DNA of 64,000 bases from an uncultured Methanobrevibacter sp. (GTDB taxonomy: Archaea > Methanobacteriota > Methanobacteria > Methanobacteriales > Methanobacteriaceae). The stretch covers positions 1-64,000 of the forward strand of contig ONQL01000005.1 in assembly GCA_900319985.1 (NCBI GenBank). The letters are read 5' to 3'. The position numbers were made by a program, and so were the translations under genes. The notes beneath the pieces were generated by a model. The model was given only the letters and a program-made list of their open reading frames with translations. It had not been told where the DNA came from and made no database searches. Shown here piece after piece: positions 8,112 through 17,098 of the stretch. Position 1 is the first letter of the stretch, and each line of letters starts with the position of its first letter.

Positions 8112-9350
8112 CTAATCCAAATCATTGATGACAGTTCCTTTGGTTTCAGGAAATACCCAAATCCAGATACCCACAAGCACGGCAAATAATGCTGCAATGG
8201 CAATTCCATAACTCAAGTCAAAGTATGATGCGACAGTGGTTATGATTATCGGTGTTACGAATTGAGCTCCACGTGCAAGGTTGAATACCGTTCCGACGGC
8301 AGTATTCCTGATTTTTGTCGGGAAGAGCTCCGAGAACAACGATCCAAATCCGCCAAAGAATCCTGTTCCAAAACCTGTCAGGAACATGAAAACATAAAGC
8401 AAATCATGAACATGTTCAATTTGAGTCCAGAAGATTGTTATCATTGATATTCCCAAAGCCATGATGAAACTGTATATCGTGAATGCAGGACGCCTTCCAA
8501 GCTTTTCAGCTACAAAACCGAAAGTGGTATAACCAGTAAAGTCACCGCATTGGATTAATATAACTCCAAATGTTGTGCTAAGCAATACCAAACCTCGTTC
8601 CTGTTCAAGATAAGTCGGCAACCATGAATAGGTATACCAATATGCAGACATTCCGAATATGCACAGTATCAATGATATCAGGAATATTTTTCTGTGTTCT
8701 CTGCTGATTAATTCCTTGAATTCCTGTAGAATGTTCTTGTTAACGTATTTGTCCTTGTTTTGAATCCATACGTCAGATTCCTCAAGATATTTTCTTATGA
8801 AAATTATTGTAATTGCCGGAATGATTGAAACGAGAAAAGTCATTCTCCAACCGATGACTGGTGTCACCAATCCTCCAACCATTGAAGCCAAAATAACTCC
8901 GACAGGTGCACCTGATTGCATAAAAGCACCAAATTTGGCTCTCAATTTGTCAGGAAATGTTTCGTTAATGTAGGTCTGGCCGGTAGCCCATTCACCACCA
9001 ACACCCAATCCTGTGATGAACCTGAATATTAAAAGAGAATAGAAATCCCATGTAAAGGCACACAATAGGGTTCCTATCGAATAGATAATGATTGTCCATT
9101 GCAATACCTTTTTACGACCGTATTGGTCACCCAGCGCTCCAAAGATTATTCCTCCAAAACCAGTTGCAAATAATGACATTCCCAGACACAAGGAAAGCAT
9201 TTCGGCTGAAAAATTCAGGCTGGCTTGAAGCTGTGATACTAAAAAAGTGAACAAGACCAGATCATAGAAATCAAAAACCCAGCCTGCCCAACTCATTGCA
9301 AAAATTCTGTAATGATGTTTGTTTAATTTAGTCTCCTCGTTCATCAACAT
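8112..9350 (-). CDS. MFS transporter, metabolite:H+ symporter type
   Basis: 412 residues with about 12 hydrophobic segments. The first helix reads SWAGWVFDFYDLVLFTFL and loop 2-3 has the MFS signature GDQYGRKK. GLGVGGEWATGQ in helix 4 and WRMTF after helix 5 resemble the sialate/lactate/aromatic-acid proton symporter group. The cargo is probably a small organic anion, but specificity cannot be read from sequence. It is a single gene, facing away from the exported acetolactate decarboxylase with a 216-nt shared upstream region. Confidence 0.85.
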   Translation of the reverse strand: MLMNEETKLNKHHYRIFAMSWAGWVFDFYDLVLFTFLVSQLQASLNFSAEMLSLCLGMSLFATGFGGIIFGALGDQYGRKKVLQWTIIIYSIGTLLCAFTWDFYSLLIFRFITGLGVGGEWATGQTYINETFPDKLRAKFGAFMQSGAPVGVILASMVGGLVTPVIGWRMTFLVSIIPAITIIFIRKYLEESDVWIQNKDKYVNKNILQEFKELISREHRKIFLISLILCIFGMSAYWYTYSWLPTYLEQERGLVLLSTTFGVILIQCGDFTGYTTFGFVAEKLGRRPAFTIYSFIMALGISMITIFWTQIEHVHDLLYVFMFLTGFGTGFFGGFGSLFSELFPTKIRNTAVGTVFNLARGAQFVTPIIITTVASYFDLSYGIAIAALFAVLVGIWIWVFPETKGTVINDLD

Positions 9351-9566
9351 ATTAACAACCCTATATCAATCGGACCTGCTGCAATAATCATGATAAAAAT
9401 TTTAATTAATCACAGCATATTCAAAAACAATCATTAATGCTGTTAAAATATTCAATTATTTAATAAAAATCTATAAGCTGATATTAATAAATTTACCTAT
9501 TCAAAACATAACCTTATTAGCAAATCTCCACATAAATATAATTACCGAATAGGAGGAATTTTTATT

Positions 9567-10370
9567 ATGAATAAAAAGATAGTTTTTGCTTTAGTCTTAA
9601 TGGGTCTGCTTGCAATCTCAGCAGCCAATGCTCAAAACTCATTAATTCTAAACAACAATAATGACGATTCAATGTATCAAGTCTCCTTAATGCAGGCTTT
9701 CATGCATGGAGAATATGATGGAGTAATCACCGTGGGAGATTTAAAGAAACACGGTGATTTAGGTCTTGGAACATTTGAAGGAGTAAACGGTGAGATGATA
9801 GTATTGGACGGTGTTGTCTATCAGGCAGCCGCTGACGGAAGCATCAATGTCATGAACGATAATGAAAAGATACCATTCGCCACAGTCACCAAATTTGATG
9901 AGGACGGAAAAATAGAAAACATTAACGCCAACAACTTTAACGATTTGACAAGCCAGCTGAACAAGGAAATCGAAAAATATGGTACAAACAACATGTACGT
10001 AATCAAAATCAAAGGTGACTTTTCAAACATTACAGTCAGAAGCGTTGAAAAACAGGAAAAACCATACAAGGAATTCACAGATGTTGCGGCAGTAGACCAA
10101 AAGGTATTCAACCACACTGACCAGACCGGAACACTTGTGGCAGTTTACTTCCCTGAATACATGAAAGAGTTGAACATGCACGGCTGGCATCTTCATTTCC
10201 TGTCTGATGACAAAACAAAAGGAGGTCACGTTTTAGGATTCAATGGTTTTAAAGGAACTGGCCAGATTGATGAAATCCACGATTTCAACATGATACTTCC
10301 AACCGACGATTCATTTAAAACAATGAATTTCACCGAGAACATGACCAGTAAAATCAACAGCGTAGAATAA
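9567..10370 (+). CDS. budA: Alpha-acetolactate decarboxylase, apparently exported
   Basis: 267 residues. Residues 1-22 form a signal peptide (MNKKIVFALVLMGLLAISAA). The mature part matches acetolactate decarboxylase: QAFMHGEYDG, GDLGLGTFEGVNGEM (Glu71 near the active site), VRSVEKQEKPY with the substrate-binding Arg158, and the zinc histidines 208, 210 and 221 in GWHLHF and GGHVLGF. The family converts 2-acetolactate to acetoin. Export would be unusual, since acetolactate is made in the cytoplasm. A GGAGGAAT ribosome binding site is present, and a hairpin terminator follows directly. Confidence 0.9.
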   Translation: MNKKIVFALVLMGLLAISAANAQNSLILNNNNDDSMYQVSLMQAFMHGEYDGVITVGDLKKHGDLGLGTFEGVNGEMIVLDGVVYQAAADGSINVMNDNEKIPFATVTKFDEDGKIENINANNFNDLTSQLNKEIEKYGTNNMYVIKIKGDFSNITVRSVEKQEKPYKEFTDVAAVDQKVFNHTDQTGTLVAVYFPEYMKELNMHGWHLHFLSDDKTKGGHVLGFNGFKGTGQIDEIHDFNMILPTDDSFKTMNFTENMTSKINSVE

Positions 10371-10398
10371 CTCATTTGGGTTATTCTCTTTTTCTATT
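10366..10398 (+). terminator. Terminator of the acetolactate decarboxylase gene
   Basis: AATAAC (10366-10371) pairs with GTTATT (10380-10385) across an 8-nt loop, followed by the T-rich tract CTCTTTTTCTATTTTTT. The stem starts at the stop codon. Confidence 0.6.
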
Positions 10399-10467
10399 TT
10401 TTACTTGAATATTACTTCAAATTGAGATATTTCAATATATTAAAACTTTTTACTTTTTTATAAACTT

Positions 10468-10760
10468 AATGACCAATTAACTGTTAGTGACCAACCAGGA
10501 GAATATCAGAGAAAAGAAACTATTGTAACAATGGCCGTAATGGAAAATGGAAATGATAACATAACTGTCACTACTTTTACTGTAAAAGATGATTCCTAAT
10601 TGTCATCTCCCGAACCAGTACACAAAATAAAACAATTAATGGCAAAAATGGACTCTATCTGGAAAAAAACGGCCATACATATTTTGTATATAAAGCAGGG
10701 CAACAATATGTAAGTATTGATGCTCCAAATGGAGAATTAATCAAAAAAAGTTGTAGCTTA
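10468..10760 (+). pseudogene. Fragments of a decayed secreted-protein gene
   Basis: The 573-nt gap 10371-10943 contains two open pieces in different frames. The first runs to a TAA at 10599 and reads QLTVSDQPGEYQRKETIV, then a Thr/Val-rich end (NDNITVTTFTVKDDS). The second (about 10636-10760) reads TINGKNGLYLEKNGHTYF and continues VYKAGQQYVSIDAPNGEL. Both resemble beta-rich extracellular domains of Methanobrevibacter surface proteins. Neither has a start codon, and the frame shifts between them. I infer a relic, not an active gene. Confidence 0.4.
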
Positions 10761-10943
10761 ACTTTCAACTTTATAATTTCTTCATTTTTTATTTTTTTTT
10801 TGATTTTTGGCAACGATTATTGAGTTTCAAATTCTGTTCAATTTTAACTATTTTTCAAGAATATAACCCTATTTTTCAAAGCAGCATCAAATCATTGCAT
10901 TTTAATACTTTATAATTGAGTCCAAAAACATATTGCAAATGCA

Positions 10944-11378
10944 CTACTCTATGAGACTGTCGATTGCTTCAAAAAGCTCATGATATTTCTCAAAAAGGCT
11001 TTTGAATTCATCGTCATTTTTGGACATGAAAACTAGCTTCAATCGTTTGTCCTTTTTAAAGATTTTTACCATGTCAGATTCGTCGTTGCCGTCAAATGCA
11101 TCACAAATCAGAGATTTTATTTCATTATATCTTTCCTCAGTCAGGTTATGCATCCTCTGATGGTTCATTATATCCATAGCATGAATGATTCCATTGTCCT
11201 GCCTGTCAATGCATGAAGACATTCTGATTTTTGTCATCATGTAATAGGGAGCCTCTATCTTGTCTCGGCGAAGCACAATTGAAATCTTTGATATCACATG
11301 GTCATCGCTGCAGTTTTCATTAATGAACCCTAGCAGCTGAAACTGTTTCATATTAGCATCGTCATTCATGAAATTCAT
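10944..11378 (-). CDS. Conserved-looking protein of unknown function
   Basis: 144 residues from the ATG at 11378 (MNFMNDDANMKQFQ). The frame stays open to 11429, but that extension is basic and hydrophobic and would overlap a small ORF on the other strand. The protein is mixed alpha/beta with an acidic C terminus (EKYHELFEAIDSLIE). There is no signal peptide, membrane segment or recognised motif. It stands alone, flanked by two relic regions. Confidence 0.55.
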   Translation of the reverse strand: MNFMNDDANMKQFQLLGFINENCSDDHVISKISIVLRRDKIEAPYYMMTKIRMSSCIDRQDNGIIHAMDIMNHQRMHNLTEERYNEIKSLICDAFDGNDESDMVKIFKKDKRLKLVFMSKNDDEFKSLFEKYHELFEAIDSLIE

Positions 11379-11419
11379 GGTAATATATTGCCTTTGAAAA
11401 CATTTAAACCTAATTAAAA

Positions 11420-11563
11420 ATGCATTCAAGAAAATACAATAGATTTGATTTTGATTTAGACTTCAGACTAATGCTGATGAAAGGGGCAATAGGTAAAATA
11501 CAGGAAGACAATATTGAAATTACTCCCTTTGTAAATGAAATCAGCAAAATGACTTCCATTTAA
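11420..11563 (+). CDS. Possible 47-residue small protein
   Basis: An ATG-started frame encoding MHSRKYNRFDFDLDF and continuing to EITPFVNEISKMTSI. No clear ribosome binding site is present and I recognise no family. It may be the tail of a degraded gene, since the surroundings (10.4-12.1 kb) are rich in relics. Confidence 0.2.
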   Translation: MHSRKYNRFDFDLDFRLMLMKGAIGKIQEDNIEITPFVNEISKMTSI

Positions 11564-11633
11564 ATGTTAAAAAAAAAATAAGTTATTGGAAAATGTTTAC
11601 CGTTTACCGTTTAAAGATAATAGCAATCCAATT

Positions 11634-12104
11634 TTAGAATGCTACATCTTTTACGTTGTTGTTTTTGTTGAAATCATACAAGGTTGAACTTAATTTATTA
11701 AAGTCCATGTTGCTTGAATTTTTAGCCCAAACAACTACTACATATTGTTGTCCACCAACTTCGATTACTTCTGAAACACCATGAGTTCGTGGTCATAATC
11801 AGTAAAGTTTCCAATGTTGTTTACAGAAATACTTAAATCATCGTCTGCGTATAGATACTCTTTTCCTTATGATGAATTACGCCATATAACATCATCGTTT
11901 TCAATATCCTCTCAAACATCATCATTTACATTTTATATATTGAAATTCCACAGTCTTTATTACTATTTGCATATACAGAATAATATTTACCATTATAAAC
12001 ACTTTTATAGACATCATCTACTTTGAAATCGTTAACACTGGCCGCACAAACGCTACCAACCAGGTGTGCGGAAACAATCAATGCGAAAAATAATTTTTTT
12101 GCAT
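11634..12104 (-). pseudogene. Decayed small secreted protein
   Basis: Read on the minus strand, this stretch encodes a signal peptide (KLFFALIVSAHLVGSVCA) followed by a mature part, ASVNDFKVDDVYKSVYNGKY. Later segments are LYADDDLSISVNNIGNFTDY and GGQQYVVVVWAKNSSNMDF, ending NKNNNVKDVAF. At least one frameshift near the ATG, one in the middle and one near 11.78 kb, plus internal stops (TAA, TGA), break the frame. The layout matches the short exported proteins of Methanobrevibacter. Recent inactivation is likely, because the amino-acid sequence is still easily followed across the lesions. Confidence 0.75.
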
Positions 12105-12248
12105 CCTATTAATCACCCATATTTTTGATTTGACCGTGAGAGAAGTATCGAGTTTGTGAATCTCTTCAAATTACACATTAAATAATACCAATTAAATTAC
12201 ATGAAATTTTTAGAATTATTTTTATACTATTTCAGATTATATACTATC

Positions 12249-13307
12249 ATGAAAGATTTATTTGATTATTGTGAATTTGGAGACTTTAAGCTTAACAGCA
12301 GAATAGTGAGAACCGGCCTATGGGAATCCGAAAGAGAAAAAACAGGAAATCTAACACCTGAAATATACAATAGATATGAAAACATTGCGGCCAGCGGTGT
12401 CGGATTAATCATTACTGAATTGTACTCACTTTATCCAAAAGATGTTTTTTCAAAATTCACAAACACACCGAATTATGGGCGTTTTGTTCGTGAAGCCCGT
12501 GATTTAACTGATCTTGTTCATGTATATGACGTTCCAATATTCGCCCAGCTGGGTTTTGTGCAGTTCAACAAAAAGACAGAACAGAACATGGGTGTGGACG
12601 ACATAAGCATTGAGGATATACGAAAGATTCAAACTGACATGATTATGGCCGCACAAAAGTTTGATTATGCAGGCTTTGACGGAATTCAAATAGGTCTTGG
12701 AAACTACTATTTTTTATCAAGATTCATAAATCCGAGCTTCAATTCACGTGAAGACAGATATGGCGGAAGCACATTAAGTCGATTGAAAATAGTTCTGGAA
12801 ATCATTAAAGTCATTAAGGAAACTACCGAACTCCACATCAACTGTCGTTTAAACGCATTTGACGGAACAACCAACGGCATGGCATTAGATGAAACAATTG
12901 AAGTGGCCAAAATACTTGAAAACTATGGTGCCGATTCACTTCAGATTACACGTCCACGCTCCCCACAGTTCTTTACACGTGAAAACAAACAGAAAAATCC
13001 TTTAATTGAAGCCAGCGAAAAAATCATCAGAAATGTTAATATTCCTGTTATTTTGGGTGGTGGAGCTTCCAGCCAAAGGCAAATAAATGAAATATTGAAC
13101 AGTACAGACATTGACTTCATTTCAATGCAAAGACCATTTGTAGCAGACCCAAGTTTCCTTGTTGACTGGCAAATCAACGGCGAAGGCGAAACCAAATGCA
13201 AAACATGCAACAATTGTTATTGGAAAAAAACATCAACCTGCTTTATCAACAGGTCTGCAAAATGGGACGTTGAATCAGAAATCAAAAAAGAAGATTCATT
13301 TTTATAA
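12249..13307 (+). CDS. NADH:flavin oxidoreductase, Old Yellow Enzyme family
   Basis: 352 residues from the ATG at 12249 (MKDLFDYCEFGDFKLNSRIV). The frame opens at 12201, but the extension is hydrophobic and unlike the family. A TATA-like TTTATACTA at about 12221-12229 would put transcription start near 12249. FMN-barrel features include GVGLIITEL, the AGFDGIQI strand, FINPSFNSREDRYGGS and VILGGGASS. The C terminus has CKTCNNCYWKKTSTC, as in family members carrying a 4Fe-4S cluster. The enzyme probably reduces an unsaturated or nitro substrate; which one is unknown. Confidence 0.85.
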   Translation: MKDLFDYCEFGDFKLNSRIVRTGLWESEREKTGNLTPEIYNRYENIAASGVGLIITELYSLYPKDVFSKFTNTPNYGRFVREARDLTDLVHVYDVPIFAQLGFVQFNKKTEQNMGVDDISIEDIRKIQTDMIMAAQKFDYAGFDGIQIGLGNYYFLSRFINPSFNSREDRYGGSTLSRLKIVLEIIKVIKETTELHINCRLNAFDGTTNGMALDETIEVAKILENYGADSLQITRPRSPQFFTRENKQKNPLIEASEKIIRNVNIPVILGGGASSQRQINEILNSTDIDFISMQRPFVADPSFLVDWQINGEGETKCKTCNNCYWKKTSTCFINRSAKWDVESEIKKEDSFL

Positions 13308-13344
13308 ATTAATCATGGATTCTGAAGTATTTATTTTTGGACAT

Positions 13345-13794
13345 TCAGACAAATTTATATTTAACTTTTTTAAATCCACATAAAATCTCATATTTTAATA
13401 AATTTACTTCAAATTCTTCTTCAAATTCTTTAATTTGATTATCAGATAACCTTTCATAACACGATAATGAAATATCATCACAAACAATTACAAACGAATA
13501 TGGAAAATCATGATTTATTACCCAATTCCTAAGATATGATTCAAACTTAACCAATTCATATGGGCAATAGTAATATTTATACCCATATTCATTACCAAAT
13601 TGATTACAGTAAACCTCTTTTAAAACTAAATCGTCACCAAATAATTTTTCAAATTCTTCCAAATCATCATCAGAAATTTTCTGATTGAGTTTTATGTGAA
13701 TTCCACTAACCGCATAACTATAATCAAGTTCATATAGTTTAGATTTCAACCAATTTACAATATCATTTTCAATTTTATTACTTGGATTTTTCAA
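13345..13794 (-). CDS. Protein of unknown function with two similar halves
   Basis: 149 residues, starting at TTG (13794) with AAGGTG 6 nt upstream. The two halves look alike: both contain an S-D-D/N-x-x-x-x-E-F-E-x-x-F pattern (ISDDDLEEFEKLFGDDL and LSDNQIKEFEEEFEVNL), each followed by a beta-rich stretch ending in aromatic residues. This suggests an internal duplication. There is no membrane segment or catalytic motif, and I do not recognise the family. Confidence 0.5.
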   Translation of the reverse strand: MKNPSNKIENDIVNWLKSKLYELDYSYAVSGIHIKLNQKISDDDLEEFEKLFGDDLVLKEVYCNQFGNEYGYKYYYCPYELVKFESYLRNWVINHDFPYSFVIVCDDISLSCYERLSDNQIKEFEEEFEVNLLKYEILCGFKKVKYKFV

Positions 13795-13945
13795 ACAAAC
13801 ACCTTAAAATATCTTTAATTAATCATACATTATAAATATTTAAGTATATAAGTTTTTAAGGTATTAAGTTTGTAAAATTGATTTTAACTCGTAAAATTGC
13901 TTTCAAATGATAATATTGAAATAAAAAAAAGTAAAAAAATTACGA

Positions 13946-15400
13946 TTATAAATCGTAATGTATGTTGTGAAGCTTATACAGGCATACTGAACTGCTTGAA
14001 GGGAATGCATAAATCATATAGTCAAGCTCGTCAAGAGTTATTTTTTTGTTGATGATGAATGCAAACATGTTTGCAACGTTTTCAGCATCAGCCGCATAAA
14101 TTTCAGCACCGACAATGTTTAAATCCTTATCAACAATGACTTTGGCTTCAGCAGTTGTATCGTTTTTAAGCTCCAATGAATAGGAATTACCGTATCTAAT
14201 TGTGTGAACATCATATTCATCGCTTTTTTCTGCAACATATGCCGGAACCCCAACAGTGGCTATTCTAGGTATTGTATATGCAACTGCCGGAATGACAGGA
14301 TATGTAATCTCATCGGCTTCTCCCAACAGTTCTTTTGCAAGATATTTTGAGTGATGTATAGCTACTGTTACCAGTTTTGCAATTCCAGTATCTGCAACAT
14401 CTCCTGAAGCGTAGATATTCGGAACTTCGGTTTGCAGATGCCCATTTACCTTAATTCCATTTTTAGTGTATGTCAAACCCACATTTTCAAGGCCGATTTC
14501 AGCTACATTAGCTTCCCTTCCCATAGCTGCAATAACATAGTCACCAGTGATGCTAAGTCCGCTTTCACAGTTTACTGTAAATGCATTTTCATATGCCCTG
14601 TTGTCAATCTTTGCATCTGGATCTCTTAAATCATCATCACTATTGAGGCCCTTTTCAACATTCAAAATTCTTTCTTCAGGATTGTCGATTATTACGTTTT
14701 CAGCCTTAAGGACTTCTGTAACCTGTTCGTTGAAATGGAAGCGGATATTTTTCTGCTTTAAAATTTCAATGACATTCTGGACATATGGCTGGTGGAAGTA
14801 TTTCAGAGCCATATTTCCGCGGATAATCACATCAGCAGTCATGCCCGCCTCGGCAAGAATTGATGCAAATTCCATACCGACAAAACCCGCACCTATGATA
14901 ACGGCATGTTTTGGAAGTTCTGCAATGTCTAAAAAGTCAGTGCTGTCATGCAAATATTCCTTTCCTTTGATATCCGGAATGACCGGTTTTAAACCTGTAG
15001 CGATTACGATTTTATCTGTTGTGAATGTCTCATCGCCGACTCTTACAGTATGTTCATCAACAATGATTCCCTTTCCGTGCGCTACATCAAGATCATATTC
15101 CTTGAATTTTCCGTCCAAAAATGGAGCCATGTTCGCAATACGTTTCTGTTTGAATTTCATTAAAGCGGGCCAGTCGACTTCGAAGTTTCCAGATTTTCCA
15201 ACACCTTCAAAATTATCTGTTAATGCTTTGATTTCAAAAGGAGCGTCAAGCAGAGCTTTTGAATTACAGCCTCTATTTGCACATGTTCCACCGTAAAGGC
15301 TTTCCTCAATAATCAAAATTTTAAGTCCTGCTTTTCTTAAAAACCTGCCTCCCTGCCAGGCAGCATTTCCACTTCCAATATAAATAACATCATAATCCAT
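13946..15400 (-). CDS. Pyridine-nucleotide disulfide oxidoreductase (mercuric-reductase/lipoamide-dehydrogenase-like)
   Basis: 484 residues. An N-terminal FAD-binding motif (YIGSGNAAWQGGRFL) is followed by the redox-active CX4C in GGTCANRGCNSK (Cys43 and Cys48). An NAD(P) motif VIIGAGFVGMEFASILAEAG lies near 170 and the second FAD motif IYASGDVADTG near 330. The dimerisation domain lacks the classical C-terminal His-x-x-x-x-E pair, as in many mercuric-reductase relatives. It probably reduces a disulfide or metal with NAD(P)H. No merR-like neighbour is present. A short leader of about 15 nt precedes an AT-rich promoter region. Confidence 0.85.
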   Translation of the reverse strand: MDYDVIYIGSGNAAWQGGRFLRKAGLKILIIEESLYGGTCANRGCNSKALLDAPFEIKALTDNFEGVGKSGNFEVDWPALMKFKQKRIANMAPFLDGKFKEYDLDVAHGKGIIVDEHTVRVGDETFTTDKIVIATGLKPVIPDIKGKEYLHDSTDFLDIAELPKHAVIIGAGFVGMEFASILAEAGMTADVIIRGNMALKYFHQPYVQNVIEILKQKNIRFHFNEQVTEVLKAENVIIDNPEERILNVEKGLNSDDDLRDPDAKIDNRAYENAFTVNCESGLSITGDYVIAAMGREANVAEIGLENVGLTYTKNGIKVNGHLQTEVPNIYASGDVADTGIAKLVTVAIHHSKYLAKELLGEADEITYPVIPAVAYTIPRIATVGVPAYVAEKSDEYDVHTIRYGNSYSLELKNDTTAEAKVIVDKDLNIVGAEIYAADAENVANMFAFIINKKITLDELDYMIYAFPSSSSVCLYKLHNIHYDL

Positions 15401-15638
15401 GTTTTAACCTCATTATTAAAAATTAGTATAAAATTATATAAATTTTTATTCATGAACTTTCGAAATCCAAAAAATAATGATTTGATGGATATTAAAAAGA
15501 AACATGATTTAAAATTATTAACTAACCATCAAAATATTAAATATAAGCAATTATATTTTGACGGTTATAACTAAAAAAGTAATTAAATGAATCGGATTTT
15601 TAAGCATATTGGCTAAAAATTTAATAGCCCCTATGGAA

Positions 15639-16157
15639 CTAAATCAAAAAGTGAATTTTGGACTTGTCCAAATCACTTTCATCATGGGCTTGAGGTATAT
15701 CATCACTGTATCCCAAAGCCAACATCCCAACAATCCTGTAATAGGAATCAATCTTCAGAATATCCCTTACAACTTCTTCTGAGTCTTTTCCGTTTTTTGA
15801 TCTCAAATGAGTTTGTACCCAGCAGCTTCCAATATCCAATTCGGTTGCCATCAAATGCATATATGTCAAAGCGATTGATGAATCCTCAATCCAGGTGTCC
15901 GCAATCATACTGTCTGCAATAACAACGATAGCTTTATTTGCTCCAGCAATCAAGCCAGCACCCATATCCTTACATTCAGACAACTCCTTCAATGTTTCCT
16001 TTCTTTCCACGACCATGAAATTACATGGTTTTCTGTTCATGGAGGTCGGCGCCAAAAGTGCCGAGTGAAGAATCAAATCCAGATCCTGCTTTGAAATATC
16101 TTCGTCCCTGAATTTTCTAGTACTCCTTCTTTTGAACATTAAATCTATAAGTGACAT
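15639..16157 (-). CDS. Nitroreductase family protein
   Basis: 172 residues. The family start is visible (LIDLMFKRRSTRKFRDEDIS), with FMN-binding LLAPTSMNRKPCNFMVVE, IADSMIADTWIEDSSIALTYM and GMLALGYSDDIPQA. Such enzymes use FMN and NAD(P)H to reduce nitro groups, quinones or flavins. It lies near two other flavin enzymes (12.2 and 13.9 kb) but is separated from them by promoter-sized gaps. It faces away from the TPR-HIRAN gene. Confidence 0.9.
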   Translation of the reverse strand: MSLIDLMFKRRSTRKFRDEDISKQDLDLILHSALLAPTSMNRKPCNFMVVERKETLKELSECKDMGAGLIAGANKAIVVIADSMIADTWIEDSSIALTYMHLMATELDIGSCWVQTHLRSKNGKDSEEVVRDILKIDSYYRIVGMLALGYSDDIPQAHDESDLDKSKIHFLI

Positions 16158-16264
16158 GGTTAAAAATTACATTTTCTCATAAAAATAGTTTTGTCTTTAG
16201 CAAAAGATTTAAATTGTATTAATTAATAATCATCTATCAATAACAACTTAAACAGTTGGTTAAA

Positions 16265-17098
16265 ATGAAAAGCAACAAGGATTATCTCGACATTGACCCC
16301 AATCAAAAAGATGTGTCCGACAACACAAGACAGACAACATTTAAAATTTCAAAAACATTGAAAGTTGATAATTTAATTGCCAATGAAAAATATGATGATG
16401 CATTGTCTGAAATAAATAGAATTCTCAAGACTGATGCCGATTACTCAAACTGGAATTTGAAAGCCATTATTTTGGCCAAATTAAAAAGATACGAAGAATC
16501 AGTCGAATGTTTTGACCTGGCATTATCATTAAATCCTTCCGATGAAATCAATCTCAACAAGGCAAATTCGCTATACGATTGGGCCAAAATAACATTCTTT
16601 CCGGAAGGAGACTACGAAAAAGCACTCGGATTAATCGATGATGCATTGAACATCATTCCAGACAGTGAAGATCCGTCCGAATTTTATTTTCTGAAAGCAG
16701 AAATTCTGGAAGCCTTAAATGACCTTGCCGAATCTCAAAAGGCATATCTGATTGCATACAAGGAATTTGATAAGCTCAATGAATTGGAAAATCAGATAGA
16801 CTATTTGAACAACACTTCCGATACACTGATTATAATCACCGGCAGTTACTTTTATAATTTTACGCCCGAAAAGGACATAATAGTCAATCTGGTTAAACAG
16901 GACAACAATGAACATGACCCTGATGCAATTGCAGTGATGTTGAATGATGAGCTTATCGGATATGTGGCAAACAGTCCATATACATTAATCGATGAGGTCA
17001 AAAGCGCCAGCGACATTAGAAAATTGATAAATGACAATCAGAATGCAAAAATATTGTTTAATTATCTGGGAGAGTATACAATTGCCAAATTAGTCTGA
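16265..17098 (+). CDS. TPR protein with C-terminal HIRAN-like domain
   Basis: 277 residues from the ATG at 16265 (the upstream TTG is unlikely). Residues about 35-180 form tetratricopeptide repeats (LIANEKYDDALSEINRIL, ILAKLKRYEESVECFDLAL). The last ~90 residues resemble a HIRAN domain: IIITGSYFYNF, then DNNEHDPDAIAVMLND, then ELIGYVANSP, matching the NxxDPxAIxV...GYV signature. HIRAN domains bind DNA ends or damaged DNA in SWI2/SNF2 proteins such as HLTF. A TPR fusion suggests a scaffold. Its stop overlaps the convergent LytS-like gene by 9 nt. Confidence 0.75.
   Translation: MKSNKDYLDIDPNQKDVSDNTRQTTFKISKTLKVDNLIANEKYDDALSEINRILKTDADYSNWNLKAIILAKLKRYEESVECFDLALSLNPSDEINLNKANSLYDWAKITFFPEGDYEKALGLIDDALNIIPDSEDPSEFYFLKAEILEALNDLAESQKAYLIAYKEFDKLNELENQIDYLNNTSDTLIIITGSYFYNFTPEKDIIVNLVKQDNNEHDPDAIAVMLNDELIGYVANSPYTLIDEVKSASDIRKLINDNQNAKILFNYLGEYTIAKLV

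Noticed and set aside
7937..8209. Minus-strand ORF of 90 codons next to the MFS transporter
   Set aside because: It overlaps the C-terminal end of the transporter in another frame and has no own start signals; the composition looks random.
14547..15296. Plus-strand ORF of 249 codons
   Set aside because: It is antisense to the CX4C disulfide oxidoreductase gene, which has clear motifs; the serine-rich translation is typical of an antisense shadow.
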